In this document: positions 43,201 through 49,753 of the stretch, piece after piece
Position numbering within the stretch: position 1 is the stretch's first letter
How the letters are laid out: every line of letters starts with the position of its first letter
From: Hallerella sp963656065
GTDB taxonomy: Bacteria > Fibrobacterota > Fibrobacteria > Fibrobacterales > Fibrobacteraceae
Reading direction: 5' to 3'
DNA length: 49,753 nucleotides
Assembly (NCBI GenBank): GCA_963656065.1
Contig: CAVKGV010000014.1
Span: forward strand, 1 to 49,753
Program-made: the position numbers and the translations under genes
Notes under the pieces: model-generated
What the model was told of the DNA's origin: nothing
What the model saw: only the letters and a program-made list of their open reading frames with translations
Databases searched by the model: none

Positions 43201-44597
43201 TGAATTTCCGCTCTTCGGTGCTGTATCCGAATGCCGCTGGCGACAGCGCGTTCTTTACCGTGACGACGATGGAAAATGACCTGATCGGGGTTTCCTGGCG
43301 TGGACTTGTGTTTGAAGAACCTCCTGTCCCGATTCCCGACAGCGTGATGGTCTTTGACGCCAAGGGCAAGCCGATGACCTATGCGGGACTCGACATGGCT
43401 TACACGAGTTCGGAATATCTCGATGGCATCGCGGATTCGCTCTTTATTCATTACCACCGTCCGTTCCCGAAGGATTCCCTGCCGGATTCGATTCGCGTGG
43501 AATGGTCGCTCGATTCGACGGAATACGTGACGATTACGCAGGAGCAGATCCTGGCTGCAGTGAGGTCGCTGACCGATACGACATACGATTCGGTTCTCGC
43601 GTTCGGCGGGCTTACGCTTTCATCGAAAGTGCAGACGGCAACTTCTGGAAAAATGCTCGAATCCTTTGCGACGTATAAAAAGAATGGCGTCAAGACTTCC
43701 GGTTCGTTCTCGAAGGCGTTTACCGACAAGGTCGCCCCGATTATTTTACGCGCCAATATCTCGGAACGTTCGGAAGGGCTGTTCCAGGTGAAAGTTTCCC
43801 TTTCGGAAAAGCTTCAGGTAAGCGATTCGGCGGATGTGAAATCGCTCTTTGGCTATTACCTGCGTTCGGCGACGGACCTCTCGAATAAATATTTGGCAGT
43901 GCCGGCTTCCAATGCAACGGTTGTCGATTCGTCGGTGACGATGTTCTTCAATCTGTCGAACGGGACGATCCCTCAGGCGGGAGACTTTGTGCGTGCCCTG
44001 CCGAAGTTCTTGACGGATATGGAAGGCAACGGACTTTCCGACTACAATGTGACTGTTCCTTCTCCGTGGATGCTACTCGAAGGCGATGCCGCTTCGACAA
44101 TCGAAAGCATCAAGATGGGGACTGTCAGCGATACCGTGGATACCAAGAAACCGAACATCGTAGCGAACCGTATCGGCATTTACGATTCGCTCGGAACGGT
44201 CCGCGATTCCTTCCCGAATACGGTCGGGTATCTCATCAAGACGGACATGGGAAATATCCTGACGGATTCGCTTCTGGATGCGCAAATCGCCAGCGGGAAA
44301 ATCTCCCTTTCCGATGTCAAGTTGCGTTATGAACTCGACATCTTCACCAACCTGGGAACGTTTGTCGCGCACAAGAGCCAGACAATCGCCTGCTCCGACA
44401 GCCTATTTGGCGGAGACTGCCGAGACAATCGCGGATATATCTATGTCGGCTGGAACATGGTGACGGACAAGGGTCGCAAGGTGGGAACCGGAGCGTATAT
44501 CGCAAAGCTCAGCACGCATGTCCAGGTGCCCATCAAGGGAAAGACCGGCAAGCACAACGTGACGCAGACTTGGGGCGTCCGCCGCTCTTCCAAATAA
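40278..44597 (+). CDS. Fibro-slime domain surface protein
   Basis: A 1439-residue secreted protein. Signal peptide about 1-34. The N-terminal 240 residues hold two Trp/Tyr-rich beta modules (about 35-135 and 140-240), each with a VDGG or MDGG plus GW(Y/F)Y pattern that recalls carbohydrate-binding modules. Residues about 405-635 form a fibro-slime domain, with FNFRGDDDIWVFIGGKLAVD and DLDIFFCDRR as its core. The remainder is long beta-sandwich sequence, ending in VGWNMVTDKGRKVGTGAYIA, a FlgD-Ig-like tail. Fibro-slime proteins are a Fibrobacter trademark associated with attachment to plant cell wall. ATG 40278 follows GGAGAAG; an in-frame ATG at 40107 would precede the signal peptide and is rejected. 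The gap 39959-40277 holds no other gene. Confidence 0.92.
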   Translation: MKKTLKIGKQPWLATLILGFALLLGAGEAWGLACSGTIYVSNPGTWSSMYMVVDGGFNQLPSTALANGWYSINTLDYGSQYAKEFFFVASEGGWNDYGITRTQFNETGWSQSDKFSCSDFGTGTTLYIYEDPTTAGKTAFSTDPPNAKYFYFLPPDDQLWNSSVPMISMDGGATGVPMSTDPTRCGWFYYVWFNQEAPSSVTIFRDSDSDREEVLGWDGYDAAGSVGEVTPIPMNDVFTSFNANTLFFISDASMWPDGAKDEDKGFSIVDPAVDGNCEYHLAAIIYDTDASLHPAFSCYSAGGEGCQYGAQGIASATAQAAVNACIGVTHGIVQDTLDANKKPLLKTAAMGGMGETCFISQSFFDQLFRPTAGVNEMTCFDLPFNRDTYGKWEFNSDYYTSPGLTVQGGFYPAEATTDDKILTDYGSSPVKAARTKRFAEGPVFVGPALREVDATENAQKFDLLCNGAGWSGGMDDCSGRFGNGDDDKAAIESWLGTTDACIWGWSCQDSKPAGWPSYKDGTETPSATGSPRWQSSAGRNQQFCFESHAQFVYKSGLRFNFRGDDDIWVFIGGKLAVDLGGTHLASPGYAVLDNLTDKNGNPFQEGETYDLDIFFCDRRTTMSNVRINTNMYIQQSNGINYTKDTSYTGDGTAYQICYEETGSGDCASALSGTSASQKIVYCGAEIETAGLNMSYNLYKGSSIFTNGATTYDSTWFNSNCKGGVCFGGVNLSNWYRPVIDKKAIGGLPSGSYKLVASIGGKKTSWSFRVAGNLDVLVANGKDSTGHVYVVKNSAMADVRIPVYIGAIGEAFEDGNLDVDLESAVGESYSVTFSDGLLVYADSNGTTPLTSSDRLTVGPRGIDTVWVTIPLSAMTAQTMAGSISVRKAALELSFQLPAIAFVDSTYKEQLAGYGNWDISEDSILYRGSDYAAYVMMYDPTSGAICETCNYGLEVYPASAGVTGRSALGIVNGKGVVNFRSSVLYPNAAGDSAFFTVTTMENDLIGVSWRGLVFEEPPVPIPDSVMVFDAKGKPMTYAGLDMAYTSSEYLDGIADSLFIHYHRPFPKDSLPDSIRVEWSLDSTEYVTITQEQILAAVRSLTDTTYDSVLAFGGLTLSSKVQTATSGKMLESFATYKKNGVKTSGSFSKAFTDKVAPIILRANISERSEGLFQVKVSLSEKLQVSDSADVKSLFGYYLRSATDLSNKYLAVPASNATVVDSSVTMFFNLSNGTIPQAGDFVRALPKFLTDMEGNGLSDYNVTVPSPWMLLEGDAASTIESIKMGTVSDTVDTKKPNIVANRIGIYDSLGTVRDSFPNTVGYLIKTDMGNILTDSLLDAQIASGKISLSDVKLRYELDIFTNLGTFVAHKSQTIACSDSLFGGDCRDNRGYIYVGWNMVTDKGRKVGTGAYIAKLSTHVQVPIKGKTGKHNVTQTWGVRRSSK

Positions 44598-44607
44598 GTC
44601 TTTCGAT

Positions 44608-44636
44608 TGAAATGCTCCGAATTCGGGGCATTTCTT
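44608..44636 (+). terminator. First terminator after the fibro-slime gene
   Basis: GAAATGCTCCG and CGGGGCATTTC form an 11-bp stem (one G-U) with loop AATT, followed by TTTA. Confidence 0.82.
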
Positions 44637-44643
44637 TATACAT

Positions 44644-44672
44644 AAAACGCGCCGGTTTTTGGCGCGTTTTTC
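44644..44672 (+). terminator. Second, tandem terminator after the fibro-slime gene
   Basis: AAAACGCGCC and GGCGCGTTTT form a 10-bp stem with a seven-base loop and a T tract. The A/T flanks also allow it to stop transcription coming from the minus-strand gene. Confidence 0.85.
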
Positions 44673-44716
44673 GTATCGAGAGTTGAGAATCTTTTTCGAA
44701 AGTTCTAGGCTTCGCT

Positions 44717-47700
44717 TCAAAGAAGCCCTAATGTTTCCTTGATTGTCTGCTCGTCGGTTCCTGTGGGGAACAGGGCACGTTCTTCGGGGGAAACATAGAG
44801 AATCGAACGTTCTTCGTCGGGGAGTTTGGAACGGTCGCGCAAAACGCAGGGCCTGTTTTTGGTCGAATAGAAAAATTGGCCGGTCTTGAAAAATGCCTTT
44901 TGGGTGATGCCTTGGGAAATCGCATCTTTGATGGTCCGAACGACGGCGGGACCTGCGCGGTGCAGCCCGTGAAAATGGAGCAGGCGCCGGATGAGATTCT
45001 TTTCGTGAATCGGCGATTCGGAATCCACATAGAACTCTAGCTGTGCGACGAGTTTGTCCTTGGCGGTTTCCGGGATGGGCGTTTTTGGTTCGTCGGGAGG
45101 ATTTGTTACCAGATACGGCTCTACAGGTATTTGCGGAGATTCTGCCGGTTCCGATTTGGATGGAATTGGCGCAACGCTCTGCTCGACAGCGATGGTCGTG
45201 AGAACGTGATTTTTCTCGTCCGCTGTGGAACGGAACCAGTTTGGGCACCAGAGCGAAATGATTTTCCAACCGAGATGCTTGAAAAGTTTCGGGCGGATGT
45301 AAAGCCTGTCTTCGACGCTGCGGGATAGAAAGCCGCTTCTGGAATCGATGTCAATTCCGAGGAGAAAATGTTCCGGATTGTTTGCGTCGCGGACGGCAAA
45401 GGGAACGGTGAAATCGTTGTATCCCCAATTCGTCTCGATGGAAAATTCCCCGGTGTGAATTTCCCGGTAAATCTGTTCTTCAAACGGCGAAAGAATCTGG
45501 TCGGAATGAAAAATGTCTTTCGTCGATGCGTTGGATGCAAAATGCAGAAATTCCAGATAGCTGTGAACGCCCGGATTGTTGGATGTCGCTTTCTCGGGAA
45601 TCTCCGCGGCGAAGATTTTGAGGCAGGATAGGGCGTGTGTCGCACAGACATTGATATGCTTCGGCGTGATGTTTTGCGCAGCGATGACGGCGCCCGGTTC
45701 CGCACAGATGAAAAGCGTGTCGCGATATTCTCCTGCGGCCTGTTCGGGTCGTTTGACGTATGGACCATGGAGAGGATCTTTCGGGGAAAGAAATTCGGAC
45801 AAATCGGGGTGCTCGGAAATTTTTCCCTGCATTGCCAGGAGAATTTCCTGCCGGCGTTCTTCGGTAAAGACGATGATGCCGAGCGATTGCGTCGGATGCT
45901 GTTCAAGATGTCGCGCGGCGGTTTCGGCAATTGCCTGGGACAAATCATGCTCGATTGTGACTTGAACCGCTTTTGTCTCGAATGCATTTGGCGGTGGAAA
46001 TTTCTGAAGCCTCCGGTTGTAGAAATTTCGGTTGGAAAAGTCGATGAGCAGGGGATGGCGGTGCTGAATGTCTAGCGACAGGCAGGAACGCTTGGCTCCT
46101 TTGTAAAGGGAATAGATTAAGATGTTTTCAAACTGGAAAACGGGAAAAACGGGACGGCTTGCCGTATCGAGAAGCTGGGAAAATGGCGATGTCGGCAGGT
46201 TGGAATCGCCCAGGAGAAATGTTTGCCCGGAACGGAAAATGGCGGGCAGCGCCTGGAGGGGCGTCACGGAGTCGGCGTCGAGGAAAATCGCCACATCGAA
46301 AGAAATCTCTCGGGGTAGTATCGCGGTTTCGTCAAGCGGGAGAATGGTGAGCGCGGATGGATTTTTTTGCCAGGCGTCTTTGAAGTAAAGCTGGTTTATC
46401 GCGGCAAGATCGTCTGTTGCGCTTTGAAAATCCTTGGCGTATTTGGAATGTGCCTTGGGCGAAATGGAAAACACCGATGGAAAAATTTTGCAGGCGTTCT
46501 GAATTTGCAGAGAATTCCAGAAGCGCGTAAAATCTGCAGCAATGGCTTCTTTTTGAAAGTTGATTTCCCAAAGGGCCTTTTCGAGATTAAAAAGTCCGAG
46601 GTCTTTCAGTTCTTGAAATTTTGCATTAATTTGTATGTAATTCGGCAGCAGGGCGAATGATTCGAGCCATTTTTTGAGCAGGGCGGCCTGTTCTTCGACC
46701 GAACTGTATTCGTCAATGTTTTCAAAGGAGAACGCTTGGCAAATTTCGTCAAATTCGGATTTCGCTTCGTGGCAAAGTTCGCTTAGCGCACTTGCGTCGG
46801 GAATGCGGTTCTTGATGGAACTGTATTTGGATAGGATGGCGAGCGAGAGGTTCGCCTTTTCGTCCTTGGAAAGCTTTTTTCGAAATTCAAAAAGCCACTG
46901 TATTTTCGATTCGAGACTGTCCCAATCTGTATGTTCGAATTGCCAGTCCTTTCCGAACAGGTGCAAGGCCATGACGGACGAGTTCATGTAGAGCTTTTTG
47001 GATTCCTGCAACCGGATGAGGCCTTTTGAAAGTTCAAGAAGTTCTTCGTCCGTTTTTACCGACTTGGGATTTTTGAGTGTCCGCAAAAGAGTCTTTTTCG
47101 CATCGTGATAGTATTCGGAAAAAACCTTAAATCTTCTGCTTTGATTGTTCTTGAGGATTTCTAGCGGAGCTCCCAGCTGCATGTCGATGGCTTCGGATGT
47201 GTATGTCGGTGAACCGTTCCGGCGAAATTCCGACCAGACCTTTCCCGCTTTGGGAAGCGCTAAAAGGGTTTCTTCGTAAGTGTCCCAGTCCTTAGATTCC
47301 AGATCCCAGCCTTCGAACGAAGGTGTGTCGGAATTGAATTCCGGCGTGATCGCTTCGCTGATGTGGGAAAGCGCAGAAATATCGATGTTTCCGTCGAATA
47401 TGAATTCCCCGGAAACGCTTTGGGCGAGCGTCGCGAGCGTTTGGTACTTGGAACTTGCGTCCTGCAGTTTTTGGAAGATTTCTGCCTTTTGGGATTCGCG
47501 GATGGCTGTAAGTGAAAATCCCTTAAAGGCGTTGATCGCTTTTCTTGTTTCGGGTTTTACTTGCTGTTCGAGAATGTCCTGGATGATTCCCTGTGCCCGG
47601 TGAAAATTTTCCCTGCTTAGGTTTTCCGCTCCGCTGAACGTGGAATCCGGCCAGATTTTTTTGGAAAAAATTTTGTTCAGGGCGATTAGCGATTCGGGAA

Positions 47701-48787
47701 GTGTGGAATTTCCCGGCGGAATCGGCATGTTCACCGCCCTGTTGTAACCGGTTAGAATGTTTCGGATATTGGCAAGGTTTTCCCGGGATTTTTCGAGCGT
47801 TGTGTCGTTTTGAATCGAAACTTGCGATTGCAGGATGTTTTCGAGGCGCAGCCGGGAATTTTTTTTTCTGTATGCGACAAGGACTTTTTTCCCGCGGGCG
47901 ACATTTTCGGAAACGAGATTTGCAGCGAAAGATTCCTTTGCGGAACCGGGCGGCGTTTCGATGACTTCGATCCTGTTTTTGGAAGAAAGGCTTTCGACGA
48001 GAATCGTGTTCGCTTCGGAATTCATGGGACGGATAAAGTAATGCTCTGCCGGGTTGAAAATTTCATCCGGATTTTTTTCGTCGATATCGGAATCGACAAC
48101 GTGAAAACCGCTGGGGGAAAGGAGTTCCTCGGCAGGGAAATTTCCCGAGGAAAATTCATCGTTCCATTTTTCGGCTTCGCTGTCCTGGTGGGCGAAAAGG
48201 CTTGCCGCGTCGAAGAAGCCGAGGAAAATGCCGCGCGAAGTACTTTTCCATCCGGCGACGGCATCGACAGAACGCTCGACGGCGAGAAAATATTTTTTCG
48301 TCTGAAACGCCGAACCGTCCCAGAAAATATTCGCCGGGGGAAGTTCAATCGTATCCCTGGTTTTTATTCGCAGCGGAACGTTTTCGACAGGCGACAGGCT
48401 TCTGAGCGAAACGGTCAGGTTTTCTGTATTGAGCGTGACGGGGACAAATAGCAGCGGGGCGGTGTCCTGGGAACGCAAAAATCCGACGGACAGGAAAAGG
48501 TTTTGCGCTCCGGTTTCGTTTTCTAGGAGCTTGCTCGCGATTCGAAAATCTTCAATCGTGTCCTTTTGCTCTTTTTCCGTAAAGGTGGAACTTGTCGGGG
48601 CGAATAGCGTGAGAGGCAGGGCGATGGGTTTCCGGTACCATTTTTCCAAAAAGGGAATGCCGTCTTCCGCGATAACCGGTGTCTGGAATTTGGTTTTTGA
48701 ACGTATATTTAGAAATCTGCTTTTCGAACCCAAGTCAAAGGAAGCTGTTCGTAAATCTTGAATTTTGGAAAGGAAAGCGTCCGCCAT
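44717..48787 (-). CDS. DUF4011 / SF1 helicase-like / Vsr-type nuclease / DUF3320 protein with decayed ATPase motifs
   Basis: A 1356-residue protein. The N-terminus resembles DUF4011 (FDLGSKSRFLNIRSKT). An SF1 helicase-like body follows, but Walker A reads PPGSAKES (Lys284, normally PPGTGKS), Walker B reads FLDADS (837-839, normally DEAS), GDPKQLPP reads GDSNLPTS, and the motif VI arginines are gone (HINVCATHAL). The fold is still evident from IQHRHPLLIDFSNRNFYN. A Vsr-like nuclease domain (about 1130-1225) retains LLGIDIDSR, EDRLYIRPKLFKHLGWKI and LWCPNWF, and the tail resembles DUF3320. Proteins of this layout occur in antiphage defence sets. ATG 48787 is preferred over an in-frame TTG seven codons upstream. 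It follows gluQ by 17 bases. Confidence 0.85.
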   Translation of the reverse strand: MADAFLSKIQDLRTASFDLGSKSRFLNIRSKTKFQTPVIAEDGIPFLEKWYRKPIALPLTLFAPTSSTFTEKEQKDTIEDFRIASKLLENETGAQNLFLSVGFLRSQDTAPLLFVPVTLNTENLTVSLRSLSPVENVPLRIKTRDTIELPPANIFWDGSAFQTKKYFLAVERSVDAVAGWKSTSRGIFLGFFDAASLFAHQDSEAEKWNDEFSSGNFPAEELLSPSGFHVVDSDIDEKNPDEIFNPAEHYFIRPMNSEANTILVESLSSKNRIEVIETPPGSAKESFAANLVSENVARGKKVLVAYRKKNSRLRLENILQSQVSIQNDTTLEKSRENLANIRNILTGYNRAVNMPIPPGNSTLPESLIALNKIFSKKIWPDSTFSGAENLSRENFHRAQGIIQDILEQQVKPETRKAINAFKGFSLTAIRESQKAEIFQKLQDASSKYQTLATLAQSVSGEFIFDGNIDISALSHISEAITPEFNSDTPSFEGWDLESKDWDTYEETLLALPKAGKVWSEFRRNGSPTYTSEAIDMQLGAPLEILKNNQSRRFKVFSEYYHDAKKTLLRTLKNPKSVKTDEELLELSKGLIRLQESKKLYMNSSVMALHLFGKDWQFEHTDWDSLESKIQWLFEFRKKLSKDEKANLSLAILSKYSSIKNRIPDASALSELCHEAKSEFDEICQAFSFENIDEYSSVEEQAALLKKWLESFALLPNYIQINAKFQELKDLGLFNLEKALWEINFQKEAIAADFTRFWNSLQIQNACKIFPSVFSISPKAHSKYAKDFQSATDDLAAINQLYFKDAWQKNPSALTILPLDETAILPREISFDVAIFLDADSVTPLQALPAIFRSGQTFLLGDSNLPTSPFSQLLDTASRPVFPVFQFENILIYSLYKGAKRSCLSLDIQHRHPLLIDFSNRNFYNRRLQKFPPPNAFETKAVQVTIEHDLSQAIAETAARHLEQHPTQSLGIIVFTEERRQEILLAMQGKISEHPDLSEFLSPKDPLHGPYVKRPEQAAGEYRDTLFICAEPGAVIAAQNITPKHINVCATHALSCLKIFAAEIPEKATSNNPGVHSYLEFLHFASNASTKDIFHSDQILSPFEEQIYREIHTGEFSIETNWGYNDFTVPFAVRDANNPEHFLLGIDIDSRSGFLSRSVEDRLYIRPKLFKHLGWKIISLWCPNWFRSTADEKNHVLTTIAVEQSVAPIPSKSEPAESPQIPVEPYLVTNPPDEPKTPIPETAKDKLVAQLEFYVDSESPIHEKNLIRRLLHFHGLHRAGPAVVRTIKDAISQGITQKAFFKTGQFFYSTKNRPCVLRDRSKLPDEERSILYVSPEERALFPTGTDEQTIKETLGLL

Positions 48788-48804
48788 ATACCCGCAATAT
48801 AATT

Positions 48805-49689
48805 TCAAATTTTTGGAAAGAGAAATTTTTTTGCGATTTGGATGGCTTCGAGAACGGAAATGTCGTTTGGCTTTGGCAAAAGTCCGGCTTCATGGCAAAC
48901 TTCTCCGAGTAGCTTTTCGGGAGCGATTCCCGCATCGCGTTCTCCGCGGATGCTTGCCGCATGTTCCCGCTTGGAGAGCTTTTTCCCGGTCGCCGAAAGC
49001 AGGAGAGGATGGTGCAAAAAGAGCGGGGGAGAGGTTCTTCCGAGAGCCTTTGCCAAGGCGATTTGGCGCGCGGTTGAATCCAAAAGGTCCTTTCCGCGAA
49101 CGACAAGCCCGATGCTTTCTTCGAAGTCATCGGCGACGACGGCAAACTGGTAAGTCCATTGCCCGAGCCTGTCCCTTACCGGAAAATCCCCGCACTGCTC
49201 GCTCGGGTTTTCGCGGAACTTTCCGAGAAGAAGATCCTCCCATTCAATCGTTTCGTTCGGGGTTTTGAACCGGACGGCAAAGCCCTTTGCAAAGGGAAGT
49301 CCCCGGTTGCGGCAATGTCCCCGGTAGATGGCTTCGCCGTTCGGATTTGTTGGATTGGTTTCGTTTGTGAATTTCCGGGAGCAGTCGCAGGCGTAAAGCA
49401 ACGATTTGGATTTTAGCCTCTCGAAAAATTTTTCGTAGCGCGTTCCGTTTTGGCTCTGGATGGATTCCGCTTCCCAAACGAACCCGAGCCATTCCAGGTC
49501 TTCGCGGATGGCATCGATGTAGGCAGGCCGTGCGCGGCTTCTATCGTGGTCTTCGATGCGGAGACGGATGCGGTATCCGAGTTTTTCGGCGGCGGCATAG
49601 ACGAATAGGGCGGAGAGGACATGCCCGCGGTGCAGAAAACCGGTCGGGCTGGGGGCAAAGCGCGTGAATTGCGTGGTTGTCTTCGCCAT
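48805..49689 (-). CDS. gluQ: tRNA glutamyl-Q(34) synthetase
   Basis: A 294-residue paralogue of glutamyl-tRNA synthetase lacking the anticodon-binding part; it attaches glutamate to queuosine in tRNA-Asp. Seen: APSPTGFLHRGHVLSA (HIGH-like motif), RIEDHDRSRARP, the zinc-site cysteines ACDCSRKF and HCRNRG, and KKLSKREH (KMSKS-like). Length fits GluQRS, not full GltX. Together with queH in this window it indicates a queuosine pathway. Confidence 0.94.
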   Translation of the reverse strand: MAKTTTQFTRFAPSPTGFLHRGHVLSALFVYAAAEKLGYRIRLRIEDHDRSRARPAYIDAIREDLEWLGFVWEAESIQSQNGTRYEKFFERLKSKSLLYACDCSRKFTNETNPTNPNGEAIYRGHCRNRGLPFAKGFAVRFKTPNETIEWEDLLLGKFRENPSEQCGDFPVRDRLGQWTYQFAVVADDFEESIGLVVRGKDLLDSTARQIALAKALGRTSPPLFLHHPLLLSATGKKLSKREHAASIRGERDAGIAPEKLLGEVCHEAGLLPKPNDISVLEAIQIAKKFLFPKI

Positions 49690-49713
49690 TTTTTTTCCAA
49701 AAGAAAGCGGAAG

Positions 49714-49753
49714 TTATACCAGTTTTTGGAGCTCTTCGATGGAAAGTCCGGTC
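49714..49753 (-). CDS. 3' end of a second Rpn-type gene (partial)
   Basis: The last 12 codons before TAA at 49716-49714 read TGLSIEELQKLV. The Rpn-type protein at 39023-39958 ends TGLSIKKIKAL, so this is very probably the tail of a family member that continues beyond the window. Only 40 bases are visible, so the rest of the gene cannot be judged. Confidence 0.6.
   Translation of the reverse strand, partial: TGLSIEELQKLV

Overview
The window looks like chromosomal DNA of a Fibrobacter species (phylum Fibrobacterota). The main pointers are a fibro-slime-domain surface protein, secreted proteins with long serine-rich linkers, a GH8 glucanase with a type IX-secretion-like C-terminal tail, a PorV/PorQ-like outer-membrane barrel, a GTP-type PEP carboxykinase written in strongly biased codons, and chromosomal copies of a GTCATYCTGGA...TAGGATCC palindromic repeat. 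No phage, plasmid, rRNA or CRISPR locus is visible. The taxonomic call is inferred from family content and was not tested by a search.

Layout. 1-3.3 kb: two serine-rich lipoproteins lying between near-perfect 153-bp inverted repeats, then more repeat elements. 3.3-6.8 kb (minus): aroA and a PBP4-type carboxypeptidase fused to a DUF1460 amidase-like domain. 6.8-14.1 kb (plus): acyl-ACP thioesterase, then rmlA-rmlB-rmlC, a low-molecular-weight tyrosine phosphatase, a Wzc-like chain-length protein/BY-kinase with a damaged P-loop, and manC, closed by a clear terminator. This is a precursor and export-control block for a surface polysaccharide. 14.2-20.8 kb: triple-FKBP isomerase, an anchored unknown protein, a PorV-like barrel interrupted by a beta-propeller, queH, and a GH8 glucanase. 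21.1-26.7 kb: dapF-mnmA (minus), then an overlapping plus-strand operon of chorismate mutase, tyrA, an EPSP-synthase-like protein that has lost its catalytic motifs, and nadK.

26.7-33 kb: an uncharacterised 589-residue protein with a ComEC-like metallo-hydrolase lipoprotein, a Cys-rich small protein with a possibly leaderless promoter, tRNA-His, a secreted-protein gene broken at an A8 tract, and glgC. 33-40 kb: pckG, then a minus-strand run of Rpn-type nuclease, FHA-GGDEF cyclase, MATE exporter, radical SAM protein and trmB, with overlaps or 3-base gaps. 40-49.7 kb: a 1439-residue fibro-slime adhesin, a giant DUF4011/SF1 helicase-like/Vsr/DUF3320 protein whose ATPase motifs have decayed, gluQ, and the last codons of a second Rpn-type gene at the edge.

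The most unusual items are the inactive-looking EPSP-synthase paralogue inside the tyrosine operon, the helicase-dead DUF4011-Vsr protein, the propeller-in-barrel outer-membrane protein, the BY-kinase lacking its P-loop lysine, the inverted repeats around the lipoprotein pair, and the frameshifted secreted-protein gene.
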